Shown piece after piece: positions 1 through 8,770 of a stretch of DNA of 64,000 nucleotides. Below the pieces are notes generated by a model. It searched no databases and was not told the origin of the DNA. It saw nothing but the letters and a program-made list of their open reading frames with translations. The stretch comes from Micromonospora lupini str. Lupac 08 (GTDB lineage Bacteria; Actinomycetota; Actinomycetes; Mycobacteriales; Micromonosporaceae), in assembly GCF_000297395.2 (NCBI RefSeq), contig NZ_HF570108.1, positions 138,321-202,320 of the forward strand, in the 5' to 3' direction. The number at the start of each line of letters is the position of its first letter. Within the stretch, counting starts at the first letter, position 1. The position numbers were made by a program, and so were the translations under genes.

Positions 1-1038
1 GAGGAGGAGCTGGCCCAGCTCCAGGCCGACGGCGCGATGCTCAAGGAGGAGGTCGGCGCGGACGACATCGCCGCGGTGGTCGCCTCGTGGACCGGCATCC
101 CGGCCGGCCGCCTGCTCGAAGGTGAGACGGCCAAGCTGCTGCGGATGGAGGAGTCGCTGGGCGGCCGGGTGGTCGGCCAGGCCGAGGCCGTGGGCGCGGT
201 CTCCGACGCCGTACGCCGGGCACGGGCCGGTGTCGCCGACCCGGACCGCCCGACGGGCAGCTTCCTCTTCCTCGGCCCGACAGGTGTCGGCAAGACGGAG
301 CTGGCCAAGGCGCTCGCCGAGTTCCTCTTCGACGACGAGCGGGCGATGGTCCGCATCGACATGAGCGAGTACGGCGAGAAGCACTCGGTGGCCCGCCTGG
401 TCGGCGCCCCGCCCGGCTACGTCGGCTACGAGGAGGGCGGGCAGCTCACCGAGGCGGTGCGCCGCCGGCCGTACTCGGTGATCCTGCTGGACGAGGTGGA
501 GAAGGCCCACCCGGACGTCTTCGACGTGCTGCTCCAGGTGCTCGACGACGGACGGCTCACCGACGGTCAGGGCCGCACGGTGGACTTCCGCAACGCGATC
601 CTGATCCTCACCTCCAACCTCGGGTCGTCGGTGATCAGCGACCTGACGCTCGCCGAGGAGCAGCGCCGGGAGGGCGTCCTCGCGGTGGTCCGGTCGCACT
701 TCAAGCCGGAGTTCCTCAACCGGCTGGACGACATCGTGGTCTTCGCCTCGCTGCGCGGGGACGACCTGCGCTCCATCGTCGACATCCAGCTCGACCGGAT
801 GAGGCGGCGGCTCGCCGACCGGCGGCTCGGCCTGGAGACCACCGACGCCGCACGGGACTGGCTCGCCGAGCACGGCTACGACCCGATCTACGGCGCCCGC
901 CCACTACGCCGCCTGGTCCAGACCGCGATCGGCGATCAGCTCGCGAAGGCCCTGCTGAGCGGCACCATCCGAGACGGCAACACGGTAAAGGTGGACCAGA
1001 CGCCCGGATCAAACTCCCTGACGGTGACCCCGGCCTGA
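1..1038 (+). CDS. clpB: ATP-dependent chaperone ClpB, C-terminal part (5' end outside window)
   Basis: The reading frame is open from the first base of the window, so only the C-terminal part of a longer protein is present. It begins near the end of the coiled-coil middle domain and passes through the [16 protein letters not shown] linker typical of ClpB. The second AAA+ domain follows, with Walker A GPTGVGKT, Walker [11 protein letters not shown], the pore-type motif GYVGYEEGG and the D2 small domain. ClpB is a cytoplasmic hexameric disaggregase that works with DnaK to rescue aggregated proteins. ClpA/ClpC is the alternative, but I see no ClpP-binding loop and the linker favours ClpB. A perfect 20-bp inverted repeat follows the stop codon. 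Confidence 0.93.
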   Translation, partial: EEELAQLQADGAMLKEEVGADDIAAVVASWTGIPAGRLLEGETAKLLRMEESLGGRVVGQAEAVGAVSDAVRRARAGVADPDRPTGSFLFLGPTGVGKTELAKALAEFLFDDERAMVRIDMSEYGEKHSVARLVGAPPGYVGYEEGGQLTEAVRRRPYSVILLDEVEKAHPDVFDVLLQVLDDGRLTDGQGRTVDFRNAILILTSNLGSSVISDLTLAEEQRREGVLAVVRSHFKPEFLNRLDDIVVFASLRGDDLRSIVDIQLDRMRRRLADRRLGLETTDAARDWLAEHGYDPIYGARPLRRLVQTAIGDQLAKALLSGTIRDGNTVKVDQTPGSNSLTVTPA

Positions 1039-1045
1039 CCAGCGG

Positions 1046-1101
1046 TGATCAAGAGGTTTGCGTCATCGGGACGTCTTCTCCTGACGCAAACCTCTTGATC
1101 A
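1046..1101. repeat. TGATCA-ended inverted repeat after clpB
   Basis: A perfect 20-bp inverted repeat (arms 1046-1065 and 1082-1101, 16-nt loop) begins 7 nt after the clpB stop. The outer ends read TGATCA. No T-tract follows, so it would be an actinobacterial-type terminator if it is one. Four similarly ended elements occur elsewhere in the window. Confidence 0.75.
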
Positions 1102-1140
1102 GGAGGGTGAGAGGTCGGCGGGGAGGGAAAGGGTTGGGGC

Positions 1141-1521
1141 ATGTTCGGGATGCGCAAGGCTTGGGAGCGGGACCTCGGTGCCGCCGTTGACGAGTTGGTC
1201 GCCGCCGACACGCTTGCTTTCGGCGGGGTGGGGATCGCAGGTGCGACCCTGCCGGTGACCGAGGCGTACCACCGCGTCGAGGCCGCGCTCGACGACCACC
1301 CCGAGGAGGTACGCCGGCAGCTCGACCGGCTGCTCGCCGAGGGCTCGCCCGCCGGCCGGGCGTACGCGGCGACGCTGCTGGAGCGCGTCGACCCGGCGGC
1401 GGCCCGGGCGGCGTGGACGTCGCTGCGGGACGACCGCACCGAGTTCACCACCTTCGTCGGCTGCGTCATGGGGCGCTCCACCCTCGGCGACTACGCCACC
1501 CAACGACTCGCGGCGGCATGA
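1141..1521 (+). CDS. Hypothetical protein, 126 aa
   Basis: I do not recognise this family. The product is a soluble, mostly helical 126-aa protein rich in Ala, Glu, Asp and Arg, with no signal peptide or membrane segment. The sequence resembles a helical-repeat bundle: residues about 45-100 carry regularly spaced Leu/Ala and acidic residues. The start is the ATG at 1141, preceded by a purine-rich stretch (GGGAGGGAAAGG) somewhat far upstream. It stands alone between the clpB terminator repeat and the DUF4178 gene. Typical GC-rich third positions support real coding. Confidence 0.7.
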   Translation: MFGMRKAWERDLGAAVDELVAADTLAFGGVGIAGATLPVTEAYHRVEAALDDHPEEVRRQLDRLLAEGSPAGRAYAATLLERVDPAAARAAWTSLRDDRTEFTTFVGCVMGRSTLGDYATQRLAAA

Positions 1522-1707
1522 CCCGGCCGCGACACCACCCGCCGGCCGCACCGGCGTGACAGAGCGCGCCGCATCCGGGCATCCACAATGAGCACACCGG
1601 GCAACACGCCGGCTGCCGTCGGTAGCTGAGCTTTCGGTCACGACACGACTCAATTCGGTGCGCGAGGTTGTTACCGTCTGCGCCGACGTACCTGGGGAGG
1701 TGGTCGG

Positions 1708-2310
1708 GTGGACGGGGCGCTGGCGTACCTGGTGGCGGCGGTGGTCGTACTCATCGTGGTCGTGCTCGTGATCGTCGTGCGGACCCGGCGGCGGGCCGCG
1801 GTCCGGCCCACCGGCGTGCCGCCGGCCGCCGGGCCCGCCCACGACGGCGCCCACCGACTGGCGCCGGGTGATCGCGTGCGGATCGGCAAGCGGGAGTACG
1901 TCGTGAGCGGCACCATCCGCCTGGTCGAGGGGGACTGGAGCTGGGTGCAGCATCTCCTCGACGACGCCTCCGGCACGCCACACCGGCTCTCCGTCGAGGG
2001 CGACGGCGGCCCCGAGTTGGAGTTGGTGCTCTGGACCGCCGAGCCCGGCGCGACAGTCACCCCCGGCGCCCCGACCATCGACCTCGGCGGGCTGCGGTAC
2101 ACCTGGGCCGAGACCGGGCAGGCGCGCTACACCGCCACCGGCGAGACCGGCCTGCCGCAGGCCGGGACGATGCGCTACCACGACTACCAGTCGGGTGGGA
2201 ACGCCCGGCTCTCCTTCGAGGCGTACGGCGAAGAGGGTTGGCGGGTCGCCCGCGGTGACCTGCTCGACCCCGCCGACCTGGCGATCCGACCCACCGACGA
2301 CGGCCGCTGA
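1708..2310 (+). CDS. DUF4178 domain membrane-anchored protein
   Basis: A 200-aa protein with one N-terminal membrane segment (about residues 5-25, almost pure Val/Leu/Ile/Ala), a basic RTRRR stop-transfer patch, and a cytoplasmic domain from about residue 50. The pattern LAPGDRVRIGKREYVVSGTIRL...WSWVQHLLDD is characteristic of DUF4178. Elsewhere DUF4178 proteins often sit beside membrane-stress or PspA-like genes, but their function is unknown. The GTG start is chosen because GGGGAGG lies about 9 nt upstream. The next genes on the strand also encode membrane proteins. Confidence 0.8.
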   Translation: MDGALAYLVAAVVVLIVVVLVIVVRTRRRAAVRPTGVPPAAGPAHDGAHRLAPGDRVRIGKREYVVSGTIRLVEGDWSWVQHLLDDASGTPHRLSVEGDGGPELELVLWTAEPGATVTPGAPTIDLGGLRYTWAETGQARYTATGETGLPQAGTMRYHDYQSGGNARLSFEAYGEEGWRVARGDLLDPADLAIRPTDDGR

Positions 2311-2399
2311 AGGACCTGACGCGCGCGCCGGGTTCGGCACGGCATGCCGGACTGGCCGGTTGCCGATACGGTGTGGGCCCGATCTAGGGAAGGAGAATC

Positions 2400-3260
2400 G
2401 TGGTCGATTCCCAGAGCACGCCGGCCCGCCAGCGGCCATCCACCGTGACGATTTCCAGCTATCTGCTCTACCTGTTCCTGGCGTGCCAGGTGATCAGTCT
2501 CATCGTCACCCTCTCCACCATCGGCAAGACCCGCGACGTGCTCCGCGACGTCTACTCGGGTAGCACCGCCGAGGGTGCGGACCAGGTGGCGAACTTCGTG
2601 TTCGCGTTCGCCCTCGGCGCCGGCATCCTCGTGCTGCTGCTCGCGGTCGTGCTGGCCGTGCTGGCCATGTTCAACAACCGGGGCAGCAACGGTTCGCGCA
2701 TCACCACCTGGATCGTCGGCGGCATCATGGTCTGCTGCACGGGTGGCACCCTGCTCAACGGCGCGGGCGGCGGCAACTTCACCACCGGTGGGAACAGCGG
2801 CGGTGACATGCCGAGCCCCGACGAGGTCCAGCGTCGCCTCGAGGAGGCGCTGCCGTCCTGGATCGCCCCGGTCAGCATCGCGCTCGGCGTGATCGGCCTG
2901 CTCGCGTTGCTGGCGGCGCTCATCCTGCTGGCACTGCCCAAGTCGAACGAGTTCTTCCGCAAGCCCGCCGCGGCCTGGGAGCCCCCGACCCCCGGCGCCA
3001 GCTACCCGGGCTACCCGCAGGGTTCCGGCCAGCCTGGTTACCCGTCGGCGCCCGGCCAGCCGGGCTACCCGTCGAGTGGTGAGCCGGGCTATCCGTCCGG
3101 TGGTGAGCCGGGCTATCCGTCGACGCCGGGGCAGGCACCCGGGTCGGAGCAGCCGGGCACTCCGCCGCCCGCTCCGCCGTCGGGCCCGTCCGGCGCCGAC
3201 CGGCCGGACGACACGCCGCCGGCCGACCGCCCCGGGCCGACCCCGCCGTCGACCAGTTGA
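2400..3260 (+). CDS. Multi-pass membrane protein with Gly/Pro/Tyr-rich tail
   Basis: A 286-aa protein with four predicted membrane segments (about residues 18-40, 68-92, 100-120 and 160-182). A cytoplasmic tail of about 100 residues carries PGYPS repeats and then a Pro/Asp-rich end. Such PGYP tails are common on actinobacterial membrane proteins; no enzymatic motif is seen. The GTG start has a good Shine-Dalgarno (AAGGAG, about 6 nt upstream). The next gene is a diverged paralogue: both have a LPSW/YPSWW segment before the last helix, which ends in LPxxNxxF. The function is unknown. Confidence 0.8.
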   Translation: MVDSQSTPARQRPSTVTISSYLLYLFLACQVISLIVTLSTIGKTRDVLRDVYSGSTAEGADQVANFVFAFALGAGILVLLLAVVLAVLAMFNNRGSNGSRITTWIVGGIMVCCTGGTLLNGAGGGNFTTGGNSGGDMPSPDEVQRRLEEALPSWIAPVSIALGVIGLLALLAALILLALPKSNEFFRKPAAAWEPPTPGASYPGYPQGSGQPGYPSAPGQPGYPSSGEPGYPSGGEPGYPSTPGQAPGSEQPGTPPPAPPSGPSGADRPDDTPPADRPGPTPPSTS

Positions 3261-3280
3261 CCGCTGGATAAGCACGACGC

Positions 3281-3333
3281 CGACGATCCCTCCGAGTAGG
3301 TTGCAACCCGACGCCTACCGGAGGGATCCGTCG
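3281..3333 (+). promoter_or_regulatory. Stem-loop covering the ribosome binding site of the next gene
   Basis: Bases 3281-3300 pair with 3314-3333 in a 19-bp stem with two single-base bulges and a 13-nt loop. The right arm contains the Shine-Dalgarno GGAGGGA (about 3320-3326), and its last base is the G of the GTG start at 3333. The folded RNA would hide the translation start. It could be a translational switch, or a terminator of the upstream gene that happens to overlap. Confidence 0.5.
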
Positions 3334-4019
3334 TGTCGTACCCCGAATCGGCACCGCCCCGCCGGCCCGCCGTGGTCCTGCTTGCCTCGGCCGTGCTGCT
3401 GGTGATGGCGGTGGGCGCACTCGCGTACACAGTCGTCGACCTGGCGGTGCTGGGCCGGACCGTGGACGCGTTCCGGGCTGCCGCTCGGGACACCTCGGCG
3501 AGCCCGCAGCAGATCGACGGCGTGGTGACCCTGCTGCGCGCGTCGGCGGTGCTGACCGCGGTGGTGGCCGCCCTCTCCGCGCTCGTGCTCGCCGGCCTCG
3601 CCCTCGGGCTGCTGACGGGTCGGCGTGGCGTGCGGGTGGCCACCTGGGTGGTCTGCGGGATCGGCCTGCTCGCGGGTTGCTGCAGCGTGGCGGTGCTCGT
3701 CGGCGAGCGGGCCGCGCCGCTGCGGCTGGGCGCCGACGAGCGGGCCACCGCCGAGCTGCTCGGCCTCATCTCGGACGCGTACCCGTCCTGGTGGATCCCG
3801 CTCAACGCCGGGCTTTCGGTCGGACAGGCCCTCGGTTACCTTGTGGTAGCAACGCTGCTGACCCTGCCGGCGGCCAACGCCTGGTTCGGTCGACACCGCC
3901 CCACCGCACCGTCCGCCCCACAGGCGTTTCCGCCCGCACCGGCGTTTCCGCCCGCACCGGCGTTTCCGCCCGCACCGCACCAGCCCCCGCCCTCCGCGCC
4001 CCCGTACCCGCCCAGGTGA
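3333..4019 (+). CDS. Multi-pass membrane protein, paralogue of the preceding gene
   Basis: A 228-aa protein with four hydrophobic segments (about residues 12-35, 65-90, 97-118 and 155-180). Its proline-rich cytoplasmic tail carries AFPPAP three times. Architecture, helix spacing and the YPSWWIP...LPAANAWF segment match the preceding gene, so the two look like an old tandem duplication. No function can be assigned. The GTG start is fixed by GGAGGGA just upstream, but that site lies in a strong stem-loop. The SDR gene follows after 10 nt, suggesting cotranscription. Confidence 0.8.
   Translation: MSYPESAPPRRPAVVLLASAVLLVMAVGALAYTVVDLAVLGRTVDAFRAAARDTSASPQQIDGVVTLLRASAVLTAVVAALSALVLAGLALGLLTGRRGVRVATWVVCGIGLLAGCCSVAVLVGERAAPLRLGADERATAELLGLISDAYPSWWIPLNAGLSVGQALGYLVVATLLTLPAANAWFGRHRPTAPSAPQAFPPAPAFPPAPAFPPAPHQPPPSAPPYPPR
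3924..3977 (+). repeat. Three perfect 18-bp tandem repeats in the tail-coding region
   Basis: Three identical 18-bp copies (3924-3941, 3942-3959, 3960-3977) encode AFPPAP x3. Being in frame, copy-number change would only lengthen or shorten the proline-rich tail. Confidence 0.9.
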
Positions 4020-4029
4020 GGACCCGCCC

Positions 4030-4839
4030 GTGACGCTCGACCCCACGACCGCCGAGCGACGGGCCCTGGTCACCGGCGCGACCGCCGGCATCGGAGCGGC
4101 GTTCGCCCGACGCCTGGCGGCCGACGGCTGGCACCTGGTGCTTGTTGCCCGGGACGCTGCTCGACTGAGCGAGATGGCCACGGAGTTGGGTTCCCGGCAC
4201 GGTCGCGCCGTGGAGATCCTGTCGGCGGACCTGTCCACCGACGACGGCTGCGCCACAGTCGAGCAGCGGCTGGCGTCCGACAGCCCCGTCCACCTGCTCG
4301 TCAACAACGCCGGCATCAGCCTGAACAAGCCGTTCCTGCGCTCCACAGCGGAGGACGAGGCGCGGCTGCTCCGGCTCAACGTGCACGCCGTCATGCGACT
4401 GACCCTGGCTGCGCTGCGACCGATGACCGAACGGCGCGACGGGGCAGTGATAAATGTCTCTTCGGTTGCGGGGTTTGGCGCGGTGATGCCCGGATCGACC
4501 TACTCGGCCAGCAAGGCGTGGGTCACCAATTTCAGCGACTCCGTCGGCCAGTCGGCACGTCCATTCGGTGTCCGGGTGATGGCTCTCTGCCCCGGCTACA
4601 CCCGTACCGAATTCCACGAACGGGCCGGCATCAACATGTCGAAGACGCCGGAGTGGCTGTGGCTGCGGGCCGAGGATGTCGTCGACGACGCCCTTCGTGA
4701 CCTGCGAAAAGGCAAGTTGGTAAGCATCCCGGCGTGGAAGTACAAGGTGGCCGTCGCCGGTCTGCGACACGCGCCGATCCGACTGCTCCAGGCGGTCGCC
4801 CGCGACACCCGCAGCCGGATCGGTCGCGACGAACGCTGA
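4030..4839 (+). CDS. Short-chain dehydrogenase/reductase (SDR) family protein
   Basis: A 269-aa classical SDR. It has the dinucleotide motif TGATAGIGAAFA near residue 15, the NNAG motif (LLVNNAGIS), a catalytic Ser in INVSSVAGF and the YSASK catalytic Tyr-Lys pair. The PGYTRTEFH stretch after the active site and the C-terminal helix resemble the DltE/YqjQ-type SDRs, whose substrates are mostly unknown. It is cytoplasmic and NAD(P)-dependent. The GTG start follows the previous stop by 10 nt. The substrate cannot be inferred from the neighbours. Confidence 0.88.
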   Translation: MTLDPTTAERRALVTGATAGIGAAFARRLAADGWHLVLVARDAARLSEMATELGSRHGRAVEILSADLSTDDGCATVEQRLASDSPVHLLVNNAGISLNKPFLRSTAEDEARLLRLNVHAVMRLTLAALRPMTERRDGAVINVSSVAGFGAVMPGSTYSASKAWVTNFSDSVGQSARPFGVRVMALCPGYTRTEFHERAGINMSKTPEWLWLRAEDVVDDALRDLRKGKLVSIPAWKYKVAVAGLRHAPIRLLQAVARDTRSRIGRDER

Positions 4840-5007
4840 GCCGTCGGCGCCCGGTGGCGCCGGGAACTCCGTCGTCCGGCGTTGGCGCACCGCCGCCCGG
4901 TCGGTCGCTGAGCGTAGTCGAACATCGCCAACCATCGGTGCCTCGCCGGGCCGATCGGGGAGGGCCGTGCAGACGCCGTTCAGACTTGAGCAGTAACCTC
5001 TATCGCC

Positions 5008-5547
5008 ATGGGGGACCACGACGACCTGCGTAAATTCATTACCGACCTGGCTGTGGTCCACGGACGGGTCGTGCTCTCCTCGGGGCGCGAGGCAGACTGG
5101 TACGTCGATCTGCGACGTGTCACGCTCCATCACCAGGCCGCTCCGTTGGTCGGTCGGGCGCTGCTCGATCTCACCGCCGACTGGGAGTACGAGGCCGTCG
5201 GTGGGCTCACCCTGGGCGCGGACCCTGTCGCGCTCTCGATGCTGCACGCCGCCGCTCCGACCGGCCGGGCCCTGGACGCCTTTGTGGTGCGAAAGGCGGG
5301 TAAGGCGCACGGTCTGCAGCGACGGATCGAGGGACCGGAGGTGGCCGGCCGCCGTGTGTTGGCGGTGGAAGATACGTCCACAACGGGCGGAAGTGTGTTG
5401 ACCGCTGTCGAGGCGCTTCGTGAGGCCGGAGCCGAAGTCGTGGGCGTGGCGGTTATTGTTGATCGAGGCGCCGGCGACGCGGTGCGAGCCGCCGGATTGC
5501 CGTACAGGGCGGCCTATACGTTGGCTGACCTCGGCCTTGTGGCGTAA
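5008..5547 (+). CDS. pyrE: Orotate phosphoribosyltransferase
   Basis: A 179-aa type I phosphoribosyltransferase converting orotate and PRPP to orotidine 5'-monophosphate in de novo pyrimidine synthesis. The PRPP-binding motif VLAVEDTSTTGGSVL lies at about residues 114-128. The family signatures SSGREADWYVDLR (orotate site) and FVVRKAGKAHG (catalytic loop with Lys) are present. The length is usual for the family. It is not next to other pyr genes here; an ArsR regulator follows 57 nt downstream. The ATG start at 5008 aligns with the family N-terminus. Confidence 0.94.
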   Translation: MGDHDDLRKFITDLAVVHGRVVLSSGREADWYVDLRRVTLHHQAAPLVGRALLDLTADWEYEAVGGLTLGADPVALSMLHAAAPTGRALDAFVVRKAGKAHGLQRRIEGPEVAGRRVLAVEDTSTTGGSVLTAVEALREAGAEVVGVAVIVDRGAGDAVRAAGLPYRAAYTLADLGLVA

Positions 5548-5604
5548 AAGTTTGCCGATTCGGATCTGCTGATATGCAGGCGGATCGATGCTGCTGGTGG
5601 AAGG

Positions 5605-5982
5605 ATGGAATACGTGGGAACTGCGTTGGCCGAAATGACAATGCCTCAGATCTCGCCGCTTGCCGGTGAGCCGATCGAACGTGCCGATGCCGAGCGTCTC
5701 GCGGGGGTCCTCAAGGCCCTCGCGGATCCCGCCCGGTTGCGGCTGCTCAGCCTGATCCAGTCGGCCCCCGAGGGCGAGGCGTGCGTCTGTGACCTGACCG
5801 CACCGCTCGGCCTCTCTCAGCCGACGGTCAGTCACCACCTGCGTATCCTCACCGAGGCCGGCTTGCTGGAGCGGGAGAAGCGCGGTGTCTGGGCGTACTA
5901 CCGGCTGGTCCCGAGTGCGATCGCGACGATCGCCGACCTGCTGACCCCGCCGCGTAAGCGGGCCACCAAGAAGGCCCGCTGA
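5605..5982 (+). CDS. ArsR/SmtB-family metal-responsive repressor
   Basis: A 125-aa winged-helix regulator. ALADPARLRLLSLI starts the DNA-binding domain, and the recognition helix is LSQPTVSHHLRILTEAGL. The ACVCDL motif is the alpha3 Cys-x-Cys site used by ArsR/SmtB members to sense thiophilic metals such as Cd, Pb, Zn or As(III). A basic RKRATKKAR tail ends the protein. No efflux gene is next to it; the convergent neighbour is a DedA protein. The ATG at 5605 has its Shine-Dalgarno too close, so GTG 5614 (GGAAGGA 8 nt upstream) or ATG 5638 may be the true start. Confidence 0.88.
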   Translation: MEYVGTALAEMTMPQISPLAGEPIERADAERLAGVLKALADPARLRLLSLIQSAPEGEACVCDLTAPLGLSQPTVSHHLRILTEAGLLEREKRGVWAYYRLVPSAIATIADLLTPPRKRATKKAR

Positions 5983-6103
5983 CGTAGGCGCTGCGCACCG
6001 TCCCATGCCGGGGCGGTGTCCGGTGGCGAACCAGGGGTGGCGCCACCGGTGGGTGATACCTGCTCGTCCTCGGCCGCACCGCCGCAGGGCGGGCCTGACA
6101 TGC

Positions 6104-6139
6104 CGACGGCCGACCCCCTCACCAGGGGGCCGGCCGTCG
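6104..6139. terminator. Bidirectional hairpin between arsR-like and dedA-like genes
   Basis: A 16-position GC-rich stem with one mismatch and a CACC loop lies between the convergent ArsR (+) and DedA (-) genes. Confidence 0.7.
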
Positions 6140-6151
6140 TCGTATCTCGGA

Positions 6152-6973
6152 TCAGCGCTCTTGGCCGTGCCCCGGGTGCCGACGGTCGTGCGGGTGCTCG
6201 TCGTGGTCGAACTTCTCGCGTACCGCCTCGACCGCGCCAGCGGCGCTGGCCGCCGCGACCACCGCGACCGCCTCGCCGCGCTTGCGCGCCCGCCGGTCCC
6301 GCAGGAACTCGATGAAGATCGGCAGCACCGAGATCAGGATGATCAGGGCGACCACCGGCAGGATGTAGTGGTCGATCTTGTCGCCGATGGCCTTGTAGAT
6401 CCGGTCGGCCAGCAGGTAGCCGATCAGCAGGATGCCGTCCACCCAGAGCACCGCGCCGACGATGTTCCACATCAGGAACTGTCGCGCCGGCATGCCCAGC
6501 GCCCCGGCGACCGGGTTGAGGAACGTCCGCACGATCGGGATGAAGCGCGCCAGCACCACGGCCTTCGCCGGGCCGAACTTCTGGAAGTAGTACTCGGCCT
6601 TCTCGACGTACTCCTTCTTGAAGAGCCGCGAGTTGGGCCGCTCGAACATCCGCCGGCCGTACCGCGCGCCGAGCCAGTGACCCAGCTGGGCGCCGAGGAT
6701 CGCGCAGATCGGCCCGCCGATCAGCAGGCCGGCCAGGGAGAGCCGGGTGCCGTCACCGAAGATGGCGTCCGCCACCGGCGAGGCGGCCACACCGGCGAGG
6801 AACAGCAGCGAGTCACCGGGGAAGAAGAAGCCCACCAGCAGGCCGGTCTCGGCGAAGAGGATCACCCAGACGCCCACCAGCCCGAAGGTCTGCAACAGGT
6901 CCTTGGGGTCGAGCGGGTTCAGGGCGACGCTCTCCGTGAGAGCGCGGGTCTTCTCAGCTGTGTCCACGGCCAC
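6152..6973 (-). CDS. DedA/SNARE-associated (VTT domain) membrane protein
   Basis: About 273 aa with the DedA fold. An N-terminal re-entrant region (FAETGLLVGFFFPGDSLLFLAG) carries the conserved Glu and Pro-Gly. It is followed by GARYGRRMFE, the signature RFIPIVRTFLNPVAGALGM, and two C-terminal helices. Bacterial DedA proteins are implicated in membrane potential homeostasis and polyprenyl-phosphate or phospholipid flipping. A charged His/Asp/Arg-rich tail ends the protein. The start is uncertain: GTG 6973 (or 6967) suits the family length and lacks a clear Shine-Dalgarno, so it may be leaderless. Confidence 0.87.
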   Translation of the reverse strand: MAVDTAEKTRALTESVALNPLDPKDLLQTFGLVGVWVILFAETGLLVGFFFPGDSLLFLAGVAASPVADAIFGDGTRLSLAGLLIGGPICAILGAQLGHWLGARYGRRMFERPNSRLFKKEYVEKAEYYFQKFGPAKAVVLARFIPIVRTFLNPVAGALGMPARQFLMWNIVGAVLWVDGILLIGYLLADRIYKAIGDKIDHYILPVVALIILISVLPIFIEFLRDRRARKRGEAVAVVAAASAAGAVEAVREKFDHDEHPHDRRHPGHGQER

Positions 6974-7042
6974 AAAGGGTACCGAAGCCCGGTGCCCGCA
7001 CCGCGCCGGACCGGGCCCCACCACCCGCTGGTTGTAAACGAC

Positions 7043-7077
7043 GGTGCCCCGCCGACCATCGTGGTCGGCGGGGCACC
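7043..7077 (-). terminator. Strong hairpin terminator after the first LPITG gene
   Basis: A perfect 16-bp stem (7043-7058 with 7062-7077) and a TCG loop lie just downstream of the minus-strand LPITG gene that ends at 7102. Confidence 0.85.
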
Positions 7078-7101
7078 CGTGGTGCGGGTTGGATTCTTCT
7101 G

Positions 7102-8670
7102 TCAGGCGACGAAGCGGGTCCGGCGGCGCTTGGCCACCAGGTAGCCGCCGACGCCCGCCGCGAGCAGCAGGGCGCCGATGCCGGCGATCAGGCCGGTCGA
7201 CTGACCGGTGATCGGCAGCGCGCCACCGTCACCGCCGCCCTGGCCACCAGCGGCGTTCACAAGGATCTTGGCGACGTCGTTGGCCGGCTTCAGGTCCTCG
7301 GTGAAGCCCTCGCACTCGCACTTGGCGTTGATGGTGACGGTGCCCTGGGCGTTCGGGATCACCTTGTCGATCTTCAGGCCGATCTCGACCGTCTGCTCCT
7401 CACCGACGCCGATGAAGATGTCCGGGTAGCACCGGTAGTTCTTCGCGCCCGGCTTGCCGAGGTTCTCCCAGTCCTGCTGGTCGCCGTTGAGCGGCGCGCA
7501 GACCTCGGGAACCTCGACGGCGGTGGTACCGGCCGGAACCGCGATGTCGATCTTCGTGACCGGCGAGCCCCCGCGGCCGAAGTCCAGGGCGGCCGGCCCG
7601 TCGTTGCGAACGCCGACGGTGGCGGTGACCACGTCGCCTGCCTTGCCGGTCAGCTTGTCGCCGATCGCGACCAGGTCCGCGCCGTTCTTGCCGGTGACCT
7701 TGACGGTCATGCCGGACCAGTTGTTCATCGGGTCGGTGTCGGCCTGGAAACTGCGCGCCGAAGCCTTGGACGGAACGGTCGGAAGGGTCAGCACCGAACC
7801 CTTACCCGGCTGCCCAATCGAGTAGCCCCCCGCCTGCAGGTAGGTGCTGAAGTCCTCGAACTCCGCAGGGGTCATCCAGTTGTAGTAGCCGTAGTCGCTG
7901 CCCGGCGCGTAGGTGTCCTTGCCGAGCACGTAGGGCACTGCCGCCGAGCGGGTCTCGCCGGCGGCGGTCACCTCGGAGAAGGCGCAGGTCAGCAGGCGGC
8001 CGTCCTCGTACGTGCAGTTGCTGTACTGCTTGTCCGGGCGGATCGCGTAGTCCAAGTCGAAGATCGCGACCGCGCCCTTCGCCGTGGTCTCGCCGGCGTT
8101 GCTCAGCGTGAGCGGAGCGCTGAACTTGCCGCCGGGGGCGGCCGACACCATGGCCTCCACGCCCGGGGCGGCCAGGTCGACGCCCTCGCCGATCCGGATC
8201 TTGGCGGAGTGGCTGGCCGACGTGAGCCCCTCAGCGCTGACCGTGACCTTGAGGACGCCGGTGTCGCCGTCCGCAGCCTTCGCGGTCGGCGTCATCGCCA
8301 CCTCGAAGAGGCCGCCGTAGGCCCACTCGTCCAGGTCGATCTCGAACGGGTCCGTGCAGACCAGGACGCCGGCCTTCGGCGACTCGCACTCGGAGCCACC
8401 CGTGTCGCGGGTGACCTGCACGATGCCGTCGAGGTCGGTGTAGTCGTACGTGACCGTGAGGCCCTCGACGACCACCGGCTCGGAGGCGAACATAAGGGGA
8501 GAGTCGATCTTGCCCTCGGAACCGGCGGCAAGCGTGGTGTCGTTGAAGTACACGCCCAGTTCGAGGGGGGCTTCCTTGGCGGCGGCGACGGCCGGGCTGG
8601 CGGAGGCGGCGACGAACGCGCCTGCTACGCCCAGTCCGGCGAGCCAACGCCGGGTGGAGTGGGTGAGCAT
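7102..8670 (-). CDS. Secreted cell-wall-anchored (LPITG) surface protein
   Basis: A 522-aa protein with a Sec signal peptide (basic start, hydrophobic stretch, ASASPAVAA cleavage region near residue 30) and an extended beta-rich ectodomain. Its C-terminal sorting signal is LPITG at about residue 483, a hydrophobic helix, and KRRRTRFVA. A Gly-rich linker precedes the sorting motif. Repeated motifs such as RIGEGVDLA, VPAGTTAVEVP and KIDKVIPNAQGTV are shared with the LPITG paralogue about 3.3 kb away. The ectodomain looks like stacked Ig/CARDB-like domains; the ligand is unknown. A good GGAGG site precedes ATG 8670. No sortase gene is in the window. Confidence 0.85.
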   Translation of the reverse strand: MLTHSTRRWLAGLGVAGAFVAASASPAVAAAKEAPLELGVYFNDTTLAAGSEGKIDSPLMFASEPVVVEGLTVTYDYTDLDGIVQVTRDTGGSECESPKAGVLVCTDPFEIDLDEWAYGGLFEVAMTPTAKAADGDTGVLKVTVSAEGLTSASHSAKIRIGEGVDLAAPGVEAMVSAAPGGKFSAPLTLSNAGETTAKGAVAIFDLDYAIRPDKQYSNCTYEDGRLLTCAFSEVTAAGETRSAAVPYVLGKDTYAPGSDYGYYNWMTPAEFEDFSTYLQAGGYSIGQPGKGSVLTLPTVPSKASARSFQADTDPMNNWSGMTVKVTGKNGADLVAIGDKLTGKAGDVVTATVGVRNDGPAALDFGRGGSPVTKIDIAVPAGTTAVEVPEVCAPLNGDQQDWENLGKPGAKNYRCYPDIFIGVGEEQTVEIGLKIDKVIPNAQGTVTINAKCECEGFTEDLKPANDVAKILVNAAGGQGGGDGGALPITGQSTGLIAGIGALLLAAGVGGYLVAKRRRTRFVA

Positions 8671-8770
8671 GAGGGGGATTCCTCCAGTTGGGGGATTCAG
8701 GTGTAGCCAGCGGATCTTAAGGAATCGCTAAGGTTCACCGCCGCCCTGATCACCGCCCGGTCGTCAAGAC

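Noticed and set aside
3802..6006. A 734-codon minus-strand frame opposite the SDR, pyrE and arsR genes
   Set aside because: It covers three clearly identified genes on the other strand and has low-complexity, non-family sequence.
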